A stretch of DNA of 64,000 nucleotides. It comes from CAWINX01 sp963702055 (GTDB taxonomy: Bacteria > Actinomycetota > Thermoleophilia > Solirubrobacterales > 70-9). Below the pieces are notes generated by a model. It saw only the letters and a list, made by a program, of their open reading frames with translations, searched no databases and was not told the DNA's origin. Location: assembly GCA_963702055.1 (NCBI GenBank), contig OY969702.1, positions 2,356,001 through 2,420,000 on the forward strand. The letters run 5' to 3'. Below are positions 12,038-20,512 of this stretch, piece after piece (the stretch's first letter is position 1; each line of letters starts with the position of its first letter). A program made the position numbers and the translations under genes.

Positions 12038-12667
12038 ATGGCAGCCATTCTCGGCAAGAAGCTCGGCATGACGCAGGTCTTCCGCGAGGACGGCACCGTG
12101 GTCCCGGTCACGGTGATCGAGGCCGGCCCCTGCAAGGTGACCGCGGTTCGCGACTCCAAGCGCGACGGCTACGCCGCCGTGCAGCTGGCCTTCGGCGAGG
12201 TCAAGGAGGGCAAGCTGAGCAGGGCCGAGGTCGGTCATCTGAAGAAGGCCGGCGCCGCGCCGATGCGCCACCTGGTCGAGTTCCGCGACGAGGATCTCGG
12301 CGCCGAGGAGGGGCCAAAGGTCGGCGACGACGTCACCGTCGCCTCGTTCGAGGCCGGCCAGAAGGTGAAGGTCTCCGGCGTCTCGATTGGCAAGGGCTTC
12401 CAGGGCGGGATCAAGCGCCATAACTTCAGCCGCGGCCCGGTCAGCCACGGCTCCCACAACGTGCGGGCTCCCGGCTCGATCGGCGCCAGCGCCTTCCCCG
12501 CTCGCGTCTTCAAAGGGATGCGGATGCCCGGCCAGATGGGCAACAAGCGGATCACCCAGAAGGGTCTGGAGATCGCCGACGTCGACGCCGAGCGCAACCT
12601 GCTGCTGATCAAGGGCTCGGTGCCGGGCTCGCGCAACGCCGTCGTGGAGGTGCGCACCGATGACTAA
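12038..12667 (+). CDS. rplC: 50S ribosomal protein L3
   Basis: 209 residues. L3 binds near the 3' end of 23S rRNA and is one of two assembly initiators. Recognised from GKKLGMTQVF at the start and the conserved loop FQGGIKRHNFSRGPVSHGS, with GQMGNKRITQKGLEI near the end. The ATG at 12038 is chosen because conserved L3 sequence begins there. The last 8 bases overlap rplD. Confidence 0.97.
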   Translation: MAAILGKKLGMTQVFREDGTVVPVTVIEAGPCKVTAVRDSKRDGYAAVQLAFGEVKEGKLSRAEVGHLKKAGAAPMRHLVEFRDEDLGAEEGPKVGDDVTVASFEAGQKVKVSGVSIGKGFQGGIKRHNFSRGPVSHGSHNVRAPGSIGASAFPARVFKGMRMPGQMGNKRITQKGLEIADVDAERNLLLIKGSVPGSRNAVVEVRTDD

Positions 12668-13271
12668 AGCGACCGTGCTCGGCAAGACGACCAAAGCGGA
12701 CCTCCCCAAAGAGGTCTTCACGGAGCCCTTCCACCACTCGCTGGTCTACGAGGCCGCTCGCGCCGACATGGCGGCGCGCCGTCGCGGCACCGCCTCGACC
12801 CTGACTCGCGGAGAGGTCTCCTTCACCACCGCCAAGGCATGGCGGCAGAAGGGAACCGGCCGCGCCCGCGCCGGGTCGCTCGGCGTCCCCAACCGCTACG
12901 GCGGCGGCGTCGCCTTCGGACCGAAGCCGCGCCACTACACGGTCAAGGTCAACCGCAAAGCCCGCCGCAAGGCGATGAAGGCCGCCCTCTCGGTCCACGC
13001 CGAGCGGGGCAGCGTCGCGGTCCTCGACGCCGGCGCCTTCGAGTCCCCCTCGACCAAAGGCGCCGCGCAGGCGCTGGACAAATGGGGGGCGAAGCGCGGC
13101 ATCCTGGTCGTGCTAGACGCCGAGGAGACCGGCGCCGTGAAGAGCTTTCGCAACATCCCGCGGGTCGAGGTCGTCGAGGTCGGCGCGATCGGCGTCGCCG
13201 ACGTGATCGGCGCCGCCTCGATCGTCCTCTCCGAGGCCGCTCTGGCGACGCTGAAGGAGCGCCTCGCCTGA
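12660..13271 (+). CDS. rplD: 50S ribosomal protein L4
   Basis: 203 residues. L4 lines the exit tunnel with L22. The extended loop RGEVSFTTAKAWRQKGTGRA and GGVAFGPKPRHY identify it. It overlaps rplC by 8 bases and abuts rplW as TGATG, which implies translational coupling. L4 is the autogenous repressor of the S10 operon in E. coli. Confidence 0.96.
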   Translation: MTKATVLGKTTKADLPKEVFTEPFHHSLVYEAARADMAARRRGTASTLTRGEVSFTTAKAWRQKGTGRARAGSLGVPNRYGGGVAFGPKPRHYTVKVNRKARRKAMKAALSVHAERGSVAVLDAGAFESPSTKGAAQALDKWGAKRGILVVLDAEETGAVKSFRNIPRVEVVEVGAIGVADVIGAASIVLSEAALATLKERLA

Positions 13272-13564
13272 TGGACGCGCGCAACGTGATCATCCGCCCC
13301 GTCGTCTCGGAGAAGAGCTACGCGCTGATCGCCGACCGCAAGTACACGTTCCGGGTCGACGACCGCGCTCACAAGACCCAGATCGCCCAGGCGGTCGAGG
13401 AGATCTTCGACGTCCGGGTGGCCGGGGTGTGGACCTCGAAGGTGCGCGCCAAGCCAAAGCGGCGCGGCCTGCATCAGGGCCGCACCCGCGCCTGGAAGAA
13501 GGCGGTCGTCCAGCTCGCGGAGGGCGAGCGAATCGAGCTGTTCGAGGGCGCCGAGACCGCTTAG
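13271..13564 (+). CDS. rplW: 50S ribosomal protein L23
   Basis: 97 residues. L23 sits at the tunnel exit and is the docking site for trigger factor and SRP. VIIRPVVSEKSY at the start and YTFRVDDRAHKTQIAQAVE are typical. The start overlaps the rplD stop by one base (TGATG). Confidence 0.96.
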   Translation: MDARNVIIRPVVSEKSYALIADRKYTFRVDDRAHKTQIAQAVEEIFDVRVAGVWTSKVRAKPKRRGLHQGRTRAWKKAVVQLAEGERIELFEGAETA

Positions 13565-13575
13565 GAGAACTGACT

Positions 13576-14418
13576 ATGCCGAACCGCAAAACGAAACCGA
13601 CCAGCCCGGGCCGCCGCTTCGCGACCTACCCCCTGCGCGAGCAGCTGACCGCCAGCGAGCCGGAGCGCAAGCTGACCGAGGGCCTGCGTAAGTCCGGTGG
13701 GCGCAACGCCAACGGCCGGGTCACCGCCCGCCACCGCGGCGGCGGCGCCAAGCGGCGCTACCGCCAGATCGACTTCAAGCGCCTCAAGGATGGCGTGCCC
13801 GCGAAGGTGGCGACGATCGAGTACGACCCGAATCGCAGCTGCTACATCGCGCTGCTGCACTACGCCGACGGCCACAAGAGCTACATCCTCGCTCCCGCCC
13901 AGCTGGCGGTCGGCGACGAGGTCCAGTCGGGCCCCGGCGCCGACATCAAGCCGGGCAACGCGCTGGCGCTGCGCGACATGCCGACCGGCACGATCGTCCA
14001 CAACGTCGAGATGATTCCCGGCCAGGGAGGGAAGCTGGGCCGCGCCGCCGGCACCTCGATCCAGCTGGCGGCGAAGGAGGGCGACTTGGTCACCCTGCGG
14101 TTGCCGTCCTCGGAGATGCGGATGGTGCGAGGCGAGTGCCGCGCCACGGTCGGCGTGCTCTCCAACGCCGAGCACCAGAACCTGACGGTCGGCAAGGCCG
14201 GCCGCAGCCGCCACAAGGGCAAGCGGCCGCAGACCCGCGGGGTCGCGATGAACCCGGTCGACCACCCGCACGGCGGCGGCGAGGCTCACCACACCCCCGG
14301 CGGTCACCCGGTGACGCCGTGGGGCAAGCCGACGCTCGGCTACCGCACCCGTAAGAAGGGCAAGCAGTCCGACCGCTACATCGTGCGCGGCCGTCGCCGC
14401 GGAAAGAAGAAGCGCTGA
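13576..14418 (+). CDS. rplB: 50S ribosomal protein L2
   Basis: 280 residues. L2 is needed for peptidyl transferase activity and subunit joining. The C-terminal region GVAMNPVDHPHGGGEA carries the conserved histidine. GRVTARHRGGGAKRRYR lies near residue 50. A Shine-Dalgarno sequence, GGAGAACT, precedes the ATG. The stop overlaps rpsS as TGATG. Confidence 0.97.
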   Translation: MPNRKTKPTSPGRRFATYPLREQLTASEPERKLTEGLRKSGGRNANGRVTARHRGGGAKRRYRQIDFKRLKDGVPAKVATIEYDPNRSCYIALLHYADGHKSYILAPAQLAVGDEVQSGPGADIKPGNALALRDMPTGTIVHNVEMIPGQGGKLGRAAGTSIQLAAKEGDLVTLRLPSSEMRMVRGECRATVGVLSNAEHQNLTVGKAGRSRHKGKRPQTRGVAMNPVDHPHGGGEAHHTPGGHPVTPWGKPTLGYRTRKKGKQSDRYIVRGRRRGKKKR

Positions 14419-14693
14419 TGGGACGCTCGACGAAAAAGGGGCCGTGGGTCGAGGAGGCCCTGATGAAGCGAGTCAACGCGATGAACGAGTCCGGCCAGAA
14501 ACAGATGCTGAAAACGTGGTCGCGGATGTCGACCGTCTTCCCGGAGATGGTCGGCCACACGATCGCCGTCCACGACGGGCGCAAGCACGTTCCGGTCTTC
14601 ATCTCGGAGTCGATGGTCGGCCACAAGCTGGGCGAGTTCGCGCCGACCCGCACCTTCCGCTCCCACTCCGGCACGGGCAAGGGCGCTGAGTAG
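14418..14693 (+). CDS. rpsS: 30S ribosomal protein S19
   Basis: 91 residues, usual length. S19 forms the head bridge with S13. MGRSTKKGPWVEEALMKRV and HNGRKHVPV-like HDGRKHVPVFISESMVGHKL are diagnostic. It is coupled to rplB by a one-base overlap and lies 2 bases before rplV. Confidence 0.97.
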   Translation: MGRSTKKGPWVEEALMKRVNAMNESGQKQMLKTWSRMSTVFPEMVGHTIAVHDGRKHVPVFISESMVGHKLGEFAPTRTFRSHSGTGKGAE

Positions 14694-14695
14694 AG

Positions 14696-15259
14696 ATGGC
14701 CGACGAGAAAAAAGCCAAAGCGAACAAAGCGACCAAAAAACCGGCCGCGAAAAAAGCAGCGCCGAAAAAAGCCGCCGCCAAGAAACCGGCGGCGAAAAAA
14801 GGCGCGGATAAAAAATCTGCAGCCAAAGCCACCGCCAAACCCGTGGGCAAAAAAGAGACGGCGAAAAAAGCTGAGCCCAAAGCCAAGGTCGCGCCGAAGC
14901 CGGCAAAGCCGATCGCGATCAAGGTGCGGGCGAGTTCCCGCTACGTGCGCGTCGCTCCCCGCAAGGCGCGGCTCGTCGCCGATCAGGTGCGCGGTCTGCA
15001 CATCGACCAGGCTCGGGCGCTGCTGCAGTTCTCCCCGCGCGGTGCCGCCCACGACATCCACAAGCTGATCGAGTCGGCCGCCTCCAACGCCGAGAACAAC
15101 CACGACCTGATCGCCGACGAGATGCGCGTTGCCGAGATCACCGTCGACGAGGGACCCACCTTGAAGCGTTTCCGGCCGCGGGCGCTGGGCCGCGCGACCC
15201 CGATCCACAAGCGAACCAGCCACATCTCCGTGGCGCTTAGCCCGGAAGGGGATTCCTGA
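14696..15259 (+). CDS. rplV: 50S ribosomal protein L22 with histone H1-like N-terminal tail
   Basis: 187 residues against about 110 usual. Residues 1-78 are almost only Lys, Ala and Pro, with repeats such as KKPAAKKAAPKKAAAKKPAA, like the tail of histone H1 or bacterial HupB. The L22 domain begins near residue 79 (IKVRASSRYVRVAPRKARLV) and is complete, ending HKRTSHISVALSP. The codons of the tail use more AAA than neighbouring genes. The tail could bind rRNA or DNA at the ribosome surface; its role is unknown. Confidence 0.95.
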   Translation: MADEKKAKANKATKKPAAKKAAPKKAAAKKPAAKKGADKKSAAKATAKPVGKKETAKKAEPKAKVAPKPAKPIAIKVRASSRYVRVAPRKARLVADQVRGLHIDQARALLQFSPRGAAHDIHKLIESAASNAENNHDLIADEMRVAEITVDEGPTLKRFRPRALGRATPIHKRTSHISVALSPEGDS

Positions 15260-15981
15260 TGGGACAGAAGATCCACCCCGAGGGCTTTCGAGTCGGCTAC
15301 ATCCACAACTGGAAGTCGAACTGGTTCGACGAGAAGGGCTTCGCTGACCTCCTGCTCGAGGATCTGAAGATCCGCGATCACATCGTCGGCAAGCTCGCCC
15401 ATGCCGGCCTCTCCGACATCACGATCGAGCGCCGCGGCGAGATCGCCGTCGACATCCACACCGCCCGTCCCGGCATCGTGATCGGCAAGTCGGGCAGCGA
15501 GGTCGACGCGCTGCGCAAGGACCTGCACAAGCTGACCGGCAAGCCGGTCAAGGTCAACATCCGCGAGGTGAAGCGCCCGGAGCTCGACGCGAAGCTGGTC
15601 GCGCAGTCGATCGCCGAGCAGTTGCAGAACCGGGTCGCCTTCCGCCGCGCGATGAAGCGCGCCCTCACCTCGGCGATGCGCTCGGGCGCGAAGGGCGTCA
15701 AGGTCCAGGTCTCCGGCCGCCTCGGCGGGGCCGAGATGGCGCGGACCGAGGGCTACTCGGACGGCCGGGTGCCGCTGCACACGCTGCGCGCCGATATCGA
15801 CTACGGCTTCTTCGAGGCGCGGACGACGACCGGCCGGATCGGCGTCAAATGCTGGATCAACAAGGGCGAGGTGATGCCCGAGGGCTTCCGCTCCGACCAG
15901 GTTTCCACCGACGGCGAGCCGCCGCAGGGCGGCCAGCGCGGCGGCGACCGCGGCCGCGGCGGGCCAGGGGGTCAGCGCTGA
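15259..15981 (+). CDS. rpsC: 30S ribosomal protein S3
   Basis: 240 residues. S3 is at the mRNA entry site and has helicase activity there. The KH domain motif GIVIGKSGSEVDALRKDL is at about residues 73-90, and the C-terminal domain has GRLGGAEMARTEGY. The last 25 residues are Gly/Arg/Gln-rich (PPQGGQRGGDRGRGGPGG), a disordered RGG-type tail. It is joined to rplV and rplP by one-base overlaps. Confidence 0.97.
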   Translation: MGQKIHPEGFRVGYIHNWKSNWFDEKGFADLLLEDLKIRDHIVGKLAHAGLSDITIERRGEIAVDIHTARPGIVIGKSGSEVDALRKDLHKLTGKPVKVNIREVKRPELDAKLVAQSIAEQLQNRVAFRRAMKRALTSAMRSGAKGVKVQVSGRLGGAEMARTEGYSDGRVPLHTLRADIDYGFFEARTTTGRIGVKCWINKGEVMPEGFRSDQVSTDGEPPQGGQRGGDRGRGGPGGQR

Positions 15982-16400
15982 TGCTGATGCCGAAACGGGT
16001 CAAGTACCGCAAACAGATGCGCGGCCGGATGCGCGGCAACGCCAAGGGCGGCAGCACCGTCTCCTTCGGCGAGTACGGGCTGAAGTCCCTGGAGCGCGGC
16101 TGGATCACCAACCGCCAGATCGAGGCCGCCCGTATCGCGATGACCCGCAAGATCAAACGTGGCGGCAAGGTCTGGATCAACGTCTTCCCCGACAAGCCAT
16201 ACACGAAGAAGCCGGCCGAGACCCGGATGGGGTCGGGCAAGGGCAACCCGGAGGGCTGGGTCGCGGTGATCAAGCCGGGTCGGGTGATGTTCGAGCTCGC
16301 CGGCGTGCCGGAGGACCTCGCCAAAGAGGCGATGCGCCTCGCCGGACACAAGCTCCCGGTCAAGACCAAGTTCGTGAAGCGCGAGGGGGTTGAAGGTTGA
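15981..16400 (+). CDS. rplP: 50S ribosomal protein L16
   Basis: 139 residues, normal. L16 organises the A-site region of 23S rRNA. MPKRVKYRKQMRGRMRG at the start, FGEYGLKSLERGWITNRQIE, and MGSGKGNPEGWVAVIKPGR are family signatures. ATG 15981 overlaps the rpsC stop (TGATG), and the stop overlaps rpmC the same way. Confidence 0.97.
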   Translation: MLMPKRVKYRKQMRGRMRGNAKGGSTVSFGEYGLKSLERGWITNRQIEAARIAMTRKIKRGGKVWINVFPDKPYTKKPAETRMGSGKGNPEGWVAVIKPGRVMFELAGVPEDLAKEAMRLAGHKLPVKTKFVKREGVEG

Positions 16401-16615
16401 TGAAGGCCTCCGAGGTCCACAACATGAAAGACGACGAGCTGGTGGCGAAGCTGATCGGCGCCCAGCAGGAGGCGTTCAACCTGCGCTTCAAGCATGCGAC
16501 CGGCGAGCTGGAGAACACGGCTCGGATCGGGCAGTCGCGGCGGGACGTGGCCAAGCTTTTGACCGTTGCCAAGCAGCGGGGGATCGATGTTCGGAAAGAG
16601 TTGAAACGGATATGA
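16400..16615 (+). CDS. rpmC: 50S ribosomal protein L29
   Basis: 71 residues, usual size. L29 lies beside L23 at the tunnel exit. It begins MKASEVHNMKDDELVAKL and has the conserved FNLRFKHATGELENTARI. The start overlaps the rplP stop by one base, and the stop overlaps the rpsQ start (ATGA). Confidence 0.95.
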   Translation: MKASEVHNMKDDELVAKLIGAQQEAFNLRFKHATGELENTARIGQSRRDVAKLLTVAKQRGIDVRKELKRI

Positions 16616-17394
16616 CGGACGAAGAGAAAAAAGACGTGGTCGACGAGACGCCCCAGGACGAAGAGGCCTCGGCTGCGGGTCCTGTCGCGGAGGAGGGAAC
16701 CTCGTCCTCGCAAGCTGCGGGCGAGGAACCCACCACCGCGCCACCCGCGGAAGACGCCGCTGAGGCCGAGGCTCCGGCCGACGAGACTCCAGCTGAGGAG
16801 GCTCCGGCCGAAGAGGCAGCGGCCCCAGCCGAGGAAGCTCCCGTCGCCGAGGAATCTGCTGAAGAGGCTCCAGCGGAAGAAGCCCCTGCCGCCGAAGAGG
16901 CTCCGGCGGAAGAGGCGCCTGCTGCTGAGCCGAATCCTGAGGACGATTTGCCTTGGAAGGAGCGGCGTCGGCTGGAGCGGTCTCGACGGCCGAGTGAGGC
17001 CCGGCCGCAGCAGAGCCCTGAGGAGCGGAAGGTTGCTCGGGCCGAGGCTCGCAAGAGCAAGGCGACTCTGCGGCGCACTCAGCGGGCGGCCGCCAAGACT
17101 GCCAAGGGAGAGACGAAGGCTGGAACGCCGGTTGCCGATCGGAGCCCGAATGCCGCCAAGGTGCGGCAGGGGATCGTCGTCTCCGACAAGGCGGACAAGT
17201 CGATCACCGTGCGGATCGACATCGCGCGGCGCCACCCGACCTACGAGAAGGTGGTGCGCCGCTCGCGGACGCTCCACGCGCATGACGAGAGCAACCAGGC
17301 CGGCGAGGGCGACGTCGTACGGATCGTCGAGACCCGGCCGCTGTCGAAGACCAAGCGCTGGCGCCTGGTCGAGGTTCTCGAGAAGGCGAAGTAG
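16612..17394 (+). CDS. rpsQ: 30S ribosomal protein S17 with a large acidic N-terminal extension
   Basis: 260 residues against about 85 usual. The S17 OB-fold occupies only the last 83 residues (VRQGIVVSDKADKSITVRID to WRLVEVLEKAK). Residues 1-110 are acidic and low-complexity, with repeats of APAEEA, and residues 111-175 are basic (WKERRRLERSRRPSEARPQ). Bases 16673-16750 within the acidic part are a family A palindromic element (78 bp, 26 codons). No internal stop or frameshift separates the parts, so the fusion is a single frame. An internal start near the S17 domain cannot be excluded. Confidence 0.92.
   Translation: MTDEEKKDVVDETPQDEEASAAGPVAEEGTSSSQAAGEEPTTAPPAEDAAEAEAPADETPAEEAPAEEAAAPAEEAPVAEESAEEAPAEEAPAAEEAPAEEAPAAEPNPEDDLPWKERRRLERSRRPSEARPQQSPEERKVARAEARKSKATLRRTQRAAAKTAKGETKAGTPVADRSPNAAKVRQGIVVSDKADKSITVRIDIARRHPTYEKVVRRSRTLHAHDESNQAGEGDVVRIVETRPLSKTKRWRLVEVLEKAK
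16673..16750. repeat. Family A palindromic element inside rpsQ
   Basis: 78 bp. Ends are CTGCGGGT (16673-16680) and ACCCGCGG (16743-16750). GGGTCCTGTCGC at the left matches the intergenic copy at 43.7 kb, as does GCGCCACCCGCG at the right. The inner arms GGGAACCTCG and CGAGGAACCC pair with two mismatches. It is in the reverse orientation to the L5 copy, but starts at the same codon position (second base). Confidence 0.6.
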
Positions 17395-17406
17395 GGACAG
17401 CGATCG

Positions 17407-17778
17407 ATGATCCAGCAAGAATCCAGGCTGAAGGTCGCCGACAACTCGGGTGCCCGGGAGATCCTCTGCATCCGCGTCAAAGGCGGCTCGCACCGTCGCT
17501 ACGCGGGGGTCGGAGACGTGATCACTGCGACCGTCAAACAGGCGAGCCCGCAGGGCGGCGTCCGCAAGGGCGAGGTCGTGCAGGCGGTCGTCGTTCGCAC
17601 CCGCAAGCAGTTCGGCCGCCCCGACGGCACCTACATCTCCTTCGACGAGAACGCCGCGGTGCTGATCGACCCGGCGAACAACAACCCGCGCGGCACCCGC
17701 ATCTTCGGCCCGGTCGCCCGCGAGCTGCGCGACAAGAACTTCATGAAAATCATCTCCCTGGCGCCGGAGGTGCTCTAG
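17407..17778 (+). CDS. rplN: 50S ribosomal protein L14
   Basis: 123 residues, standard. L14 contacts 16S rRNA at an intersubunit bridge. MIQQESRLKVADNSGAREI, the conserved YISFDENAAVLI, and the terminus ELRDKNFMKIISLAPEVL are typical. It follows rpsQ by 12 bases. Confidence 0.97.
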   Translation: MIQQESRLKVADNSGAREILCIRVKGGSHRRYAGVGDVITATVKQASPQGGVRKGEVVQAVVVRTRKQFGRPDGTYISFDENAAVLIDPANNNPRGTRIFGPVARELRDKNFMKIISLAPEVL

Positions 17779-17780
17779 CG

Positions 17781-18119
17781 ATGGCCAAGTCGATGCGGAT
17801 CAAAACCGACGACCAGGTGGTCGTGATCAGCGGCAAGGACGCCGGCAAGAAAGGCCGCGTCGTTCGCACCGACCCCAAGAAGGACAGGGTCTACGTCGAG
17901 CACCTGAACATGATCAAGCGCCACGAGCGGCCTCGCTCCCAGGGCGATCTGAAAAACGCCCAGGTCGGCGGGATCGTCGAGAAGGAGGGGCCGATTCACG
18001 TCTCCAACGTGATGCTGCTCGACCCCAAAGACAACAAGCCGACCCGGGTTGGCGTGCGCCGCGACGACGGCGGCAAGCGCGTGCGGTTCGCGAAGCGCAG
18101 CGGGAAAGCGATCGACTAG
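17781..18119 (+). CDS. rplX: 50S ribosomal protein L24
   Basis: 112 residues. L24 starts 50S assembly on domain I of 23S rRNA. The KOW motif VVISGKDAGKKGRVVRTDPK is at residues 14-33, followed by NMIKRHERPRSQGD. Two bases separate it from rplN. Confidence 0.96.
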   Translation: MAKSMRIKTDDQVVVISGKDAGKKGRVVRTDPKKDRVYVEHLNMIKRHERPRSQGDLKNAQVGGIVEKEGPIHVSNVMLLDPKDNKPTRVGVRRDDGGKRVRFAKRSGKAID

Positions 18120-18129
18120 GCAGACCACC

Positions 18130-18987
18130 ATGGAAGCTACCGCGACACCACAGACGCAGCCCGCCCCGCCGCCTCGCTTGCGCGAGCGCTACGAGCAGGA
18201 CGTGCTGCCTGCGCTGACCAAGAAGTTCGGCTACACGACGCGGATGCAGGCGCCGCGCCTGGTCAAGATCACCCTCAACATGGGGATCGGCGACGCCAAA
18301 CAGGACTCGAAGGTCCTCGACGCCGCGACCGAGCAGCTGGCGACGATCGCCGGCCAGCACCCCAACGTGCGCCGCGCCCGCAAGTCGATCGCCTCCTTCA
18401 AAGTCCGCGAGGGGATGCCGGTCGGCGTCTCCGTCACCCTGCGTCGCGCCCGGATGTGGGAGTTCCTCGACCGGCTCACCTCGATTGCGGTGCCGCGGAT
18501 TCGCGACTTCCGCGGGCTCAACCCGCGCTCCTTCGATGGCCGCGGCAACTACTCGATGGGCGTCCGCGAGCAGCTGATCTTCCCCGAGATCGACTACGAC
18601 TCGGTCGACCAGGTGCGCGGCCTAGACGTGACGATCACGACCACGGCGGCGACCGATGTCGAGGCTTTCGAACTGCTGTTGGGCCTGGGGATGCCCTTCG
18701 CCCAGGAGGGCCGTCCCGGTCACGAGGCCGAGGCGGCAGCGGAGGCCGAGGCCGAGGAGGAGCGGCGCAAAGAGGAGGCCCGCCTGCGGGCCGAGGCCGA
18801 GCAGGCCGCGCTCGACCAGCTTAAGGAGGAGAACCCTGACGCTTATGCGAAGCCCGAGACGCCCGAGGCCGGGGGTGACGCCGTAGGGGGTACCGCCCCC
18901 GAGGGAGCTTCAGCTACCGCAGGGGGCGGTGGGTCCCCTGCGGCGGCAGGACCCGCGGCCTCGGACGAGGACGACAAGGAGAGTTAG
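18130..18987 (+). CDS. rplE: 50S ribosomal protein L5 with acidic C-terminal tail
   Basis: 285 residues against about 180 usual. L5 carries 5S rRNA into the 50S and contacts P-site tRNA. The family core (KITLNMGIGDAKQDSKVL, KSIASFKVREGMPVGVSVTL, FDGRGNYSMGVREQLIFPE) ends near residue 196 (LLLGLGMPF). A Glu/Ala-rich, probably coiled stretch (AEAEAEEERRKEEARLRAEA) follows, then a Gly/Ala/Pro part encoded by a family A repeat at 18869-18958 (about residues 247-276), and the end SDEDDKES. ATG 18130 is chosen at the start of the L5-like head; the upstream sequence is rplX. Confidence 0.95.
   Translation: MEATATPQTQPAPPPRLRERYEQDVLPALTKKFGYTTRMQAPRLVKITLNMGIGDAKQDSKVLDAATEQLATIAGQHPNVRRARKSIASFKVREGMPVGVSVTLRRARMWEFLDRLTSIAVPRIRDFRGLNPRSFDGRGNYSMGVREQLIFPEIDYDSVDQVRGLDVTITTTAATDVEAFELLLGLGMPFAQEGRPGHEAEAAAEAEAEEERRKEEARLRAEAEQAALDQLKEENPDAYAKPETPEAGGDAVGGTAPEGASATAGGGGSPAAAGPAASDEDDKES
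18869..18958. repeat. Family A palindromic element inside rplE
   Basis: 90 bp, exactly 30 codons. Ends are CCGGGGGT and ACCCGCGG. GACGCCGTAGGGGG at the left and CCCCTGCGG-CGGCAGGACCCGCGG at the right are shared with the rpsE copy at 21183 and the intergenic copy at 43684. CCGCAGGGG and CCCCTGCGG form an inner hairpin. It is translated as GDAVGGTAPEGASATAGGGG and following residues. Confidence 0.85.
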
Positions 18988-18993
18988 AGGACG

Positions 18994-19179
18994 ATGGCTA
19001 AGACTTCACAGAAGGTTCGACAGGGGCGCAAGCCCAAGTTCAAGTCCCGTGGCTACAACCGCTGCCGCCGCTGCGGGCGGCCGCGCGCCTACTACCGCAA
19101 GTTCGGCCTCTGCCGGATCTGCCTACGCGAGGCCGCGCACGAGGGCTACATCCCCGGCATGACCAAGTCCAGCTGGTAA
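18994..19179 (+). CDS. rpsZ: 30S ribosomal protein S14, zinc-binding type
   Basis: 61 residues, the short zinc form (often named rpsN or rpsZ). The Zn site is visible as CRRC (residues 24-27) and CRIC (40-43). KFGLCRICLREAAHEGYIPG is conserved. It starts 6 bases after rplE. Confidence 0.95.
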   Translation: MAKTSQKVRQGRKPKFKSRGYNRCRRCGRPRAYYRKFGLCRICLREAAHEGYIPGMTKSSW

Positions 19180-19195
19180 CCGAGAAGCGAAGACG

Positions 19196-19591
19196 ATGCT
19201 TACCGACCCGATAGCCGACTACCTGACCCGGATCCGCAACGCGCTGAGCTCCGGCCACGACGAGGTGCGGATTCCCTCTTCGCGGCTGAAGATCGAGATG
19301 TCGCGGATCCTCAAAGAGCAGGGCTACATCCACGACTTCGCGCCCGCCCCGGCGAAGGTTGGCGAGGCGATCAAGATCCACCTCAAGTACACAGAGGACC
19401 GCCGCCCGGTGATCTCTGGACTGGAGCGCATCTCCCGCCCCGGCCGTCGCCGCTACGTCGACCACACCAAGGTGCCGCGGGTCTACGGCGGCACCGGGAC
19501 CGCGATCGTAAGCACCTCGGTCGGCGTGATGACCGGCCACGAGGCGAAGAAGAAGGGCGTCGGCGGCGAGGTAGTCGCCTACGTCTGGTGA
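19196..19591 (+). CDS. rpsH: 30S ribosomal protein S8
   Basis: 131 residues, normal. S8 binds central-domain 16S rRNA and in E. coli represses the spc operon. DPIADYLTRIRNALSSGHDE at the start and GTGTAIVSTSVGVMTGHEAK at the end identify it. GAAGCGAAGACG precedes the ATG. Confidence 0.96.
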   Translation: MLTDPIADYLTRIRNALSSGHDEVRIPSSRLKIEMSRILKEQGYIHDFAPAPAKVGEAIKIHLKYTEDRRPVISGLERISRPGRRRYVDHTKVPRVYGGTGTAIVSTSVGVMTGHEAKKKGVGGEVVAYVW

Positions 19592-19601
19592 TGAAGATCC
19601 A

Positions 19602-20135
19602 ATGAGCCGAATCGGAAGAAAGCCCATTCCCGTTCCCGAGGCCGTCACGGTCGAGCTGGCCCCCGGCCGCGTTGCGGTGAAGGGGCCGAAGGGCGAGCTT
19701 GCCCAGGTGGTCTCCCCCGACATGGCGGTGGAGCAGGGCGACGGCGTGCTCACCGTCGCGCGCCCCACCGACCGTGGCGAGCACCGCGCCCTGCACGGGC
19801 TGACCCGCAGCCTGATCGCGAACATGGTCGAGGGCGTCACCGACGGGTTCGAGAAGCGCCTCGAGATCCAGGGCGTCGGTTACCGCGCTCAGCTGAAGGG
19901 CCGCAACCTCGAGCTGGCGCTCGGCTACTCGCACCCGGTCTCGATCGAGGCGCCTGAGGGGATCGAGTTCGAGGTGCCCCAGCCGACCGAGATCGTCGTG
20001 CGCGGGATCGACAAGCAGCTGGTCGGGCAGGTCGCGGCGGATATTCGCAAGCGCCGCCCGCCGGAGCCCTACAAGGGCAAGGGAATTCGCTACCGCGGCG
20101 AGCACGTGCTGCGCAAGGTCGGGAAGAGGGCCTGA
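19602..20135 (+). CDS. rplF: 50S ribosomal protein L6
   Basis: 177 residues, normal. L6 lies near the factor-binding site. MSRIGRKPIPVPEAVTVEL at the start and the C-terminal repeat ending RGEHVLRKVGKRA are diagnostic, with VEGVTDGFEKRLEIQGVGYR between. The stop overlaps rplR as TGATG. Confidence 0.97.
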   Translation: MSRIGRKPIPVPEAVTVELAPGRVAVKGPKGELAQVVSPDMAVEQGDGVLTVARPTDRGEHRALHGLTRSLIANMVEGVTDGFEKRLEIQGVGYRAQLKGRNLELALGYSHPVSIEAPEGIEFEVPQPTEIVVRGIDKQLVGQVAADIRKRRPPEPYKGKGIRYRGEHVLRKVGKRA

Positions 20136-20488
20136 TGACCGTCCTCACCAGCAGGCAACGCCGCTTGCGCCGTCGCCGTCGCGTCCGCGCCCGGGTCACC
20201 GGGACGGCGGAGCGCCCGCGCCTCTCCGTGTACCGGTCGAACCGGGGCGTCTTCGCCCAGCTGATCGACGACACCAAGGGCCACACCGTCGCCGCCGTCA
20301 ACTGGATCGAGCCGGACCTGCGCAAGCTGACCGCGGCCGCGCAGGCCAAGAAGGCCGGCGAGCTGCTGGCCGAGCGCGCCAAGGCGGCCGGGGTGGAGAC
20401 CTGCGTCTTCGACCGTGGTGGCTACCAGTACCACGGCCGGGTCAAGGCCCTCGCCGAGGGAGCCCGCGAGGGGGGGTTGGCCTTCTAG
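20135..20488 (+). CDS. rplR: 50S ribosomal protein L18
   Basis: 117 residues. L18 binds 5S rRNA with L5. The basic head RRLRRRRRVRARVTGT, the core RPRLSVYRSNRGVFAQLIDD, and the end FDRGGYQYHGRVKALAEGAR with GGLAF are typical. It is joined to rplF by a one-base overlap. Confidence 0.96.
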   Translation: MTVLTSRQRRLRRRRRVRARVTGTAERPRLSVYRSNRGVFAQLIDDTKGHTVAAVNWIEPDLRKLTAAAQAKKAGELLAERAKAAGVETCVFDRGGYQYHGRVKALAEGAREGGLAF

Positions 20489-20512
20489 TTCCGCTACGGT
20501 GGGCCGCTTGCA

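Noticed and set aside
16612..17394. A frameshift or separate acidic protein upstream of S17
   Set aside because: The frame is open from the ATG that overlaps the rpmC stop to the S17 end, with no second start bearing a Shine-Dalgarno sequence near the S17 domain. A long extension is the simpler reading.
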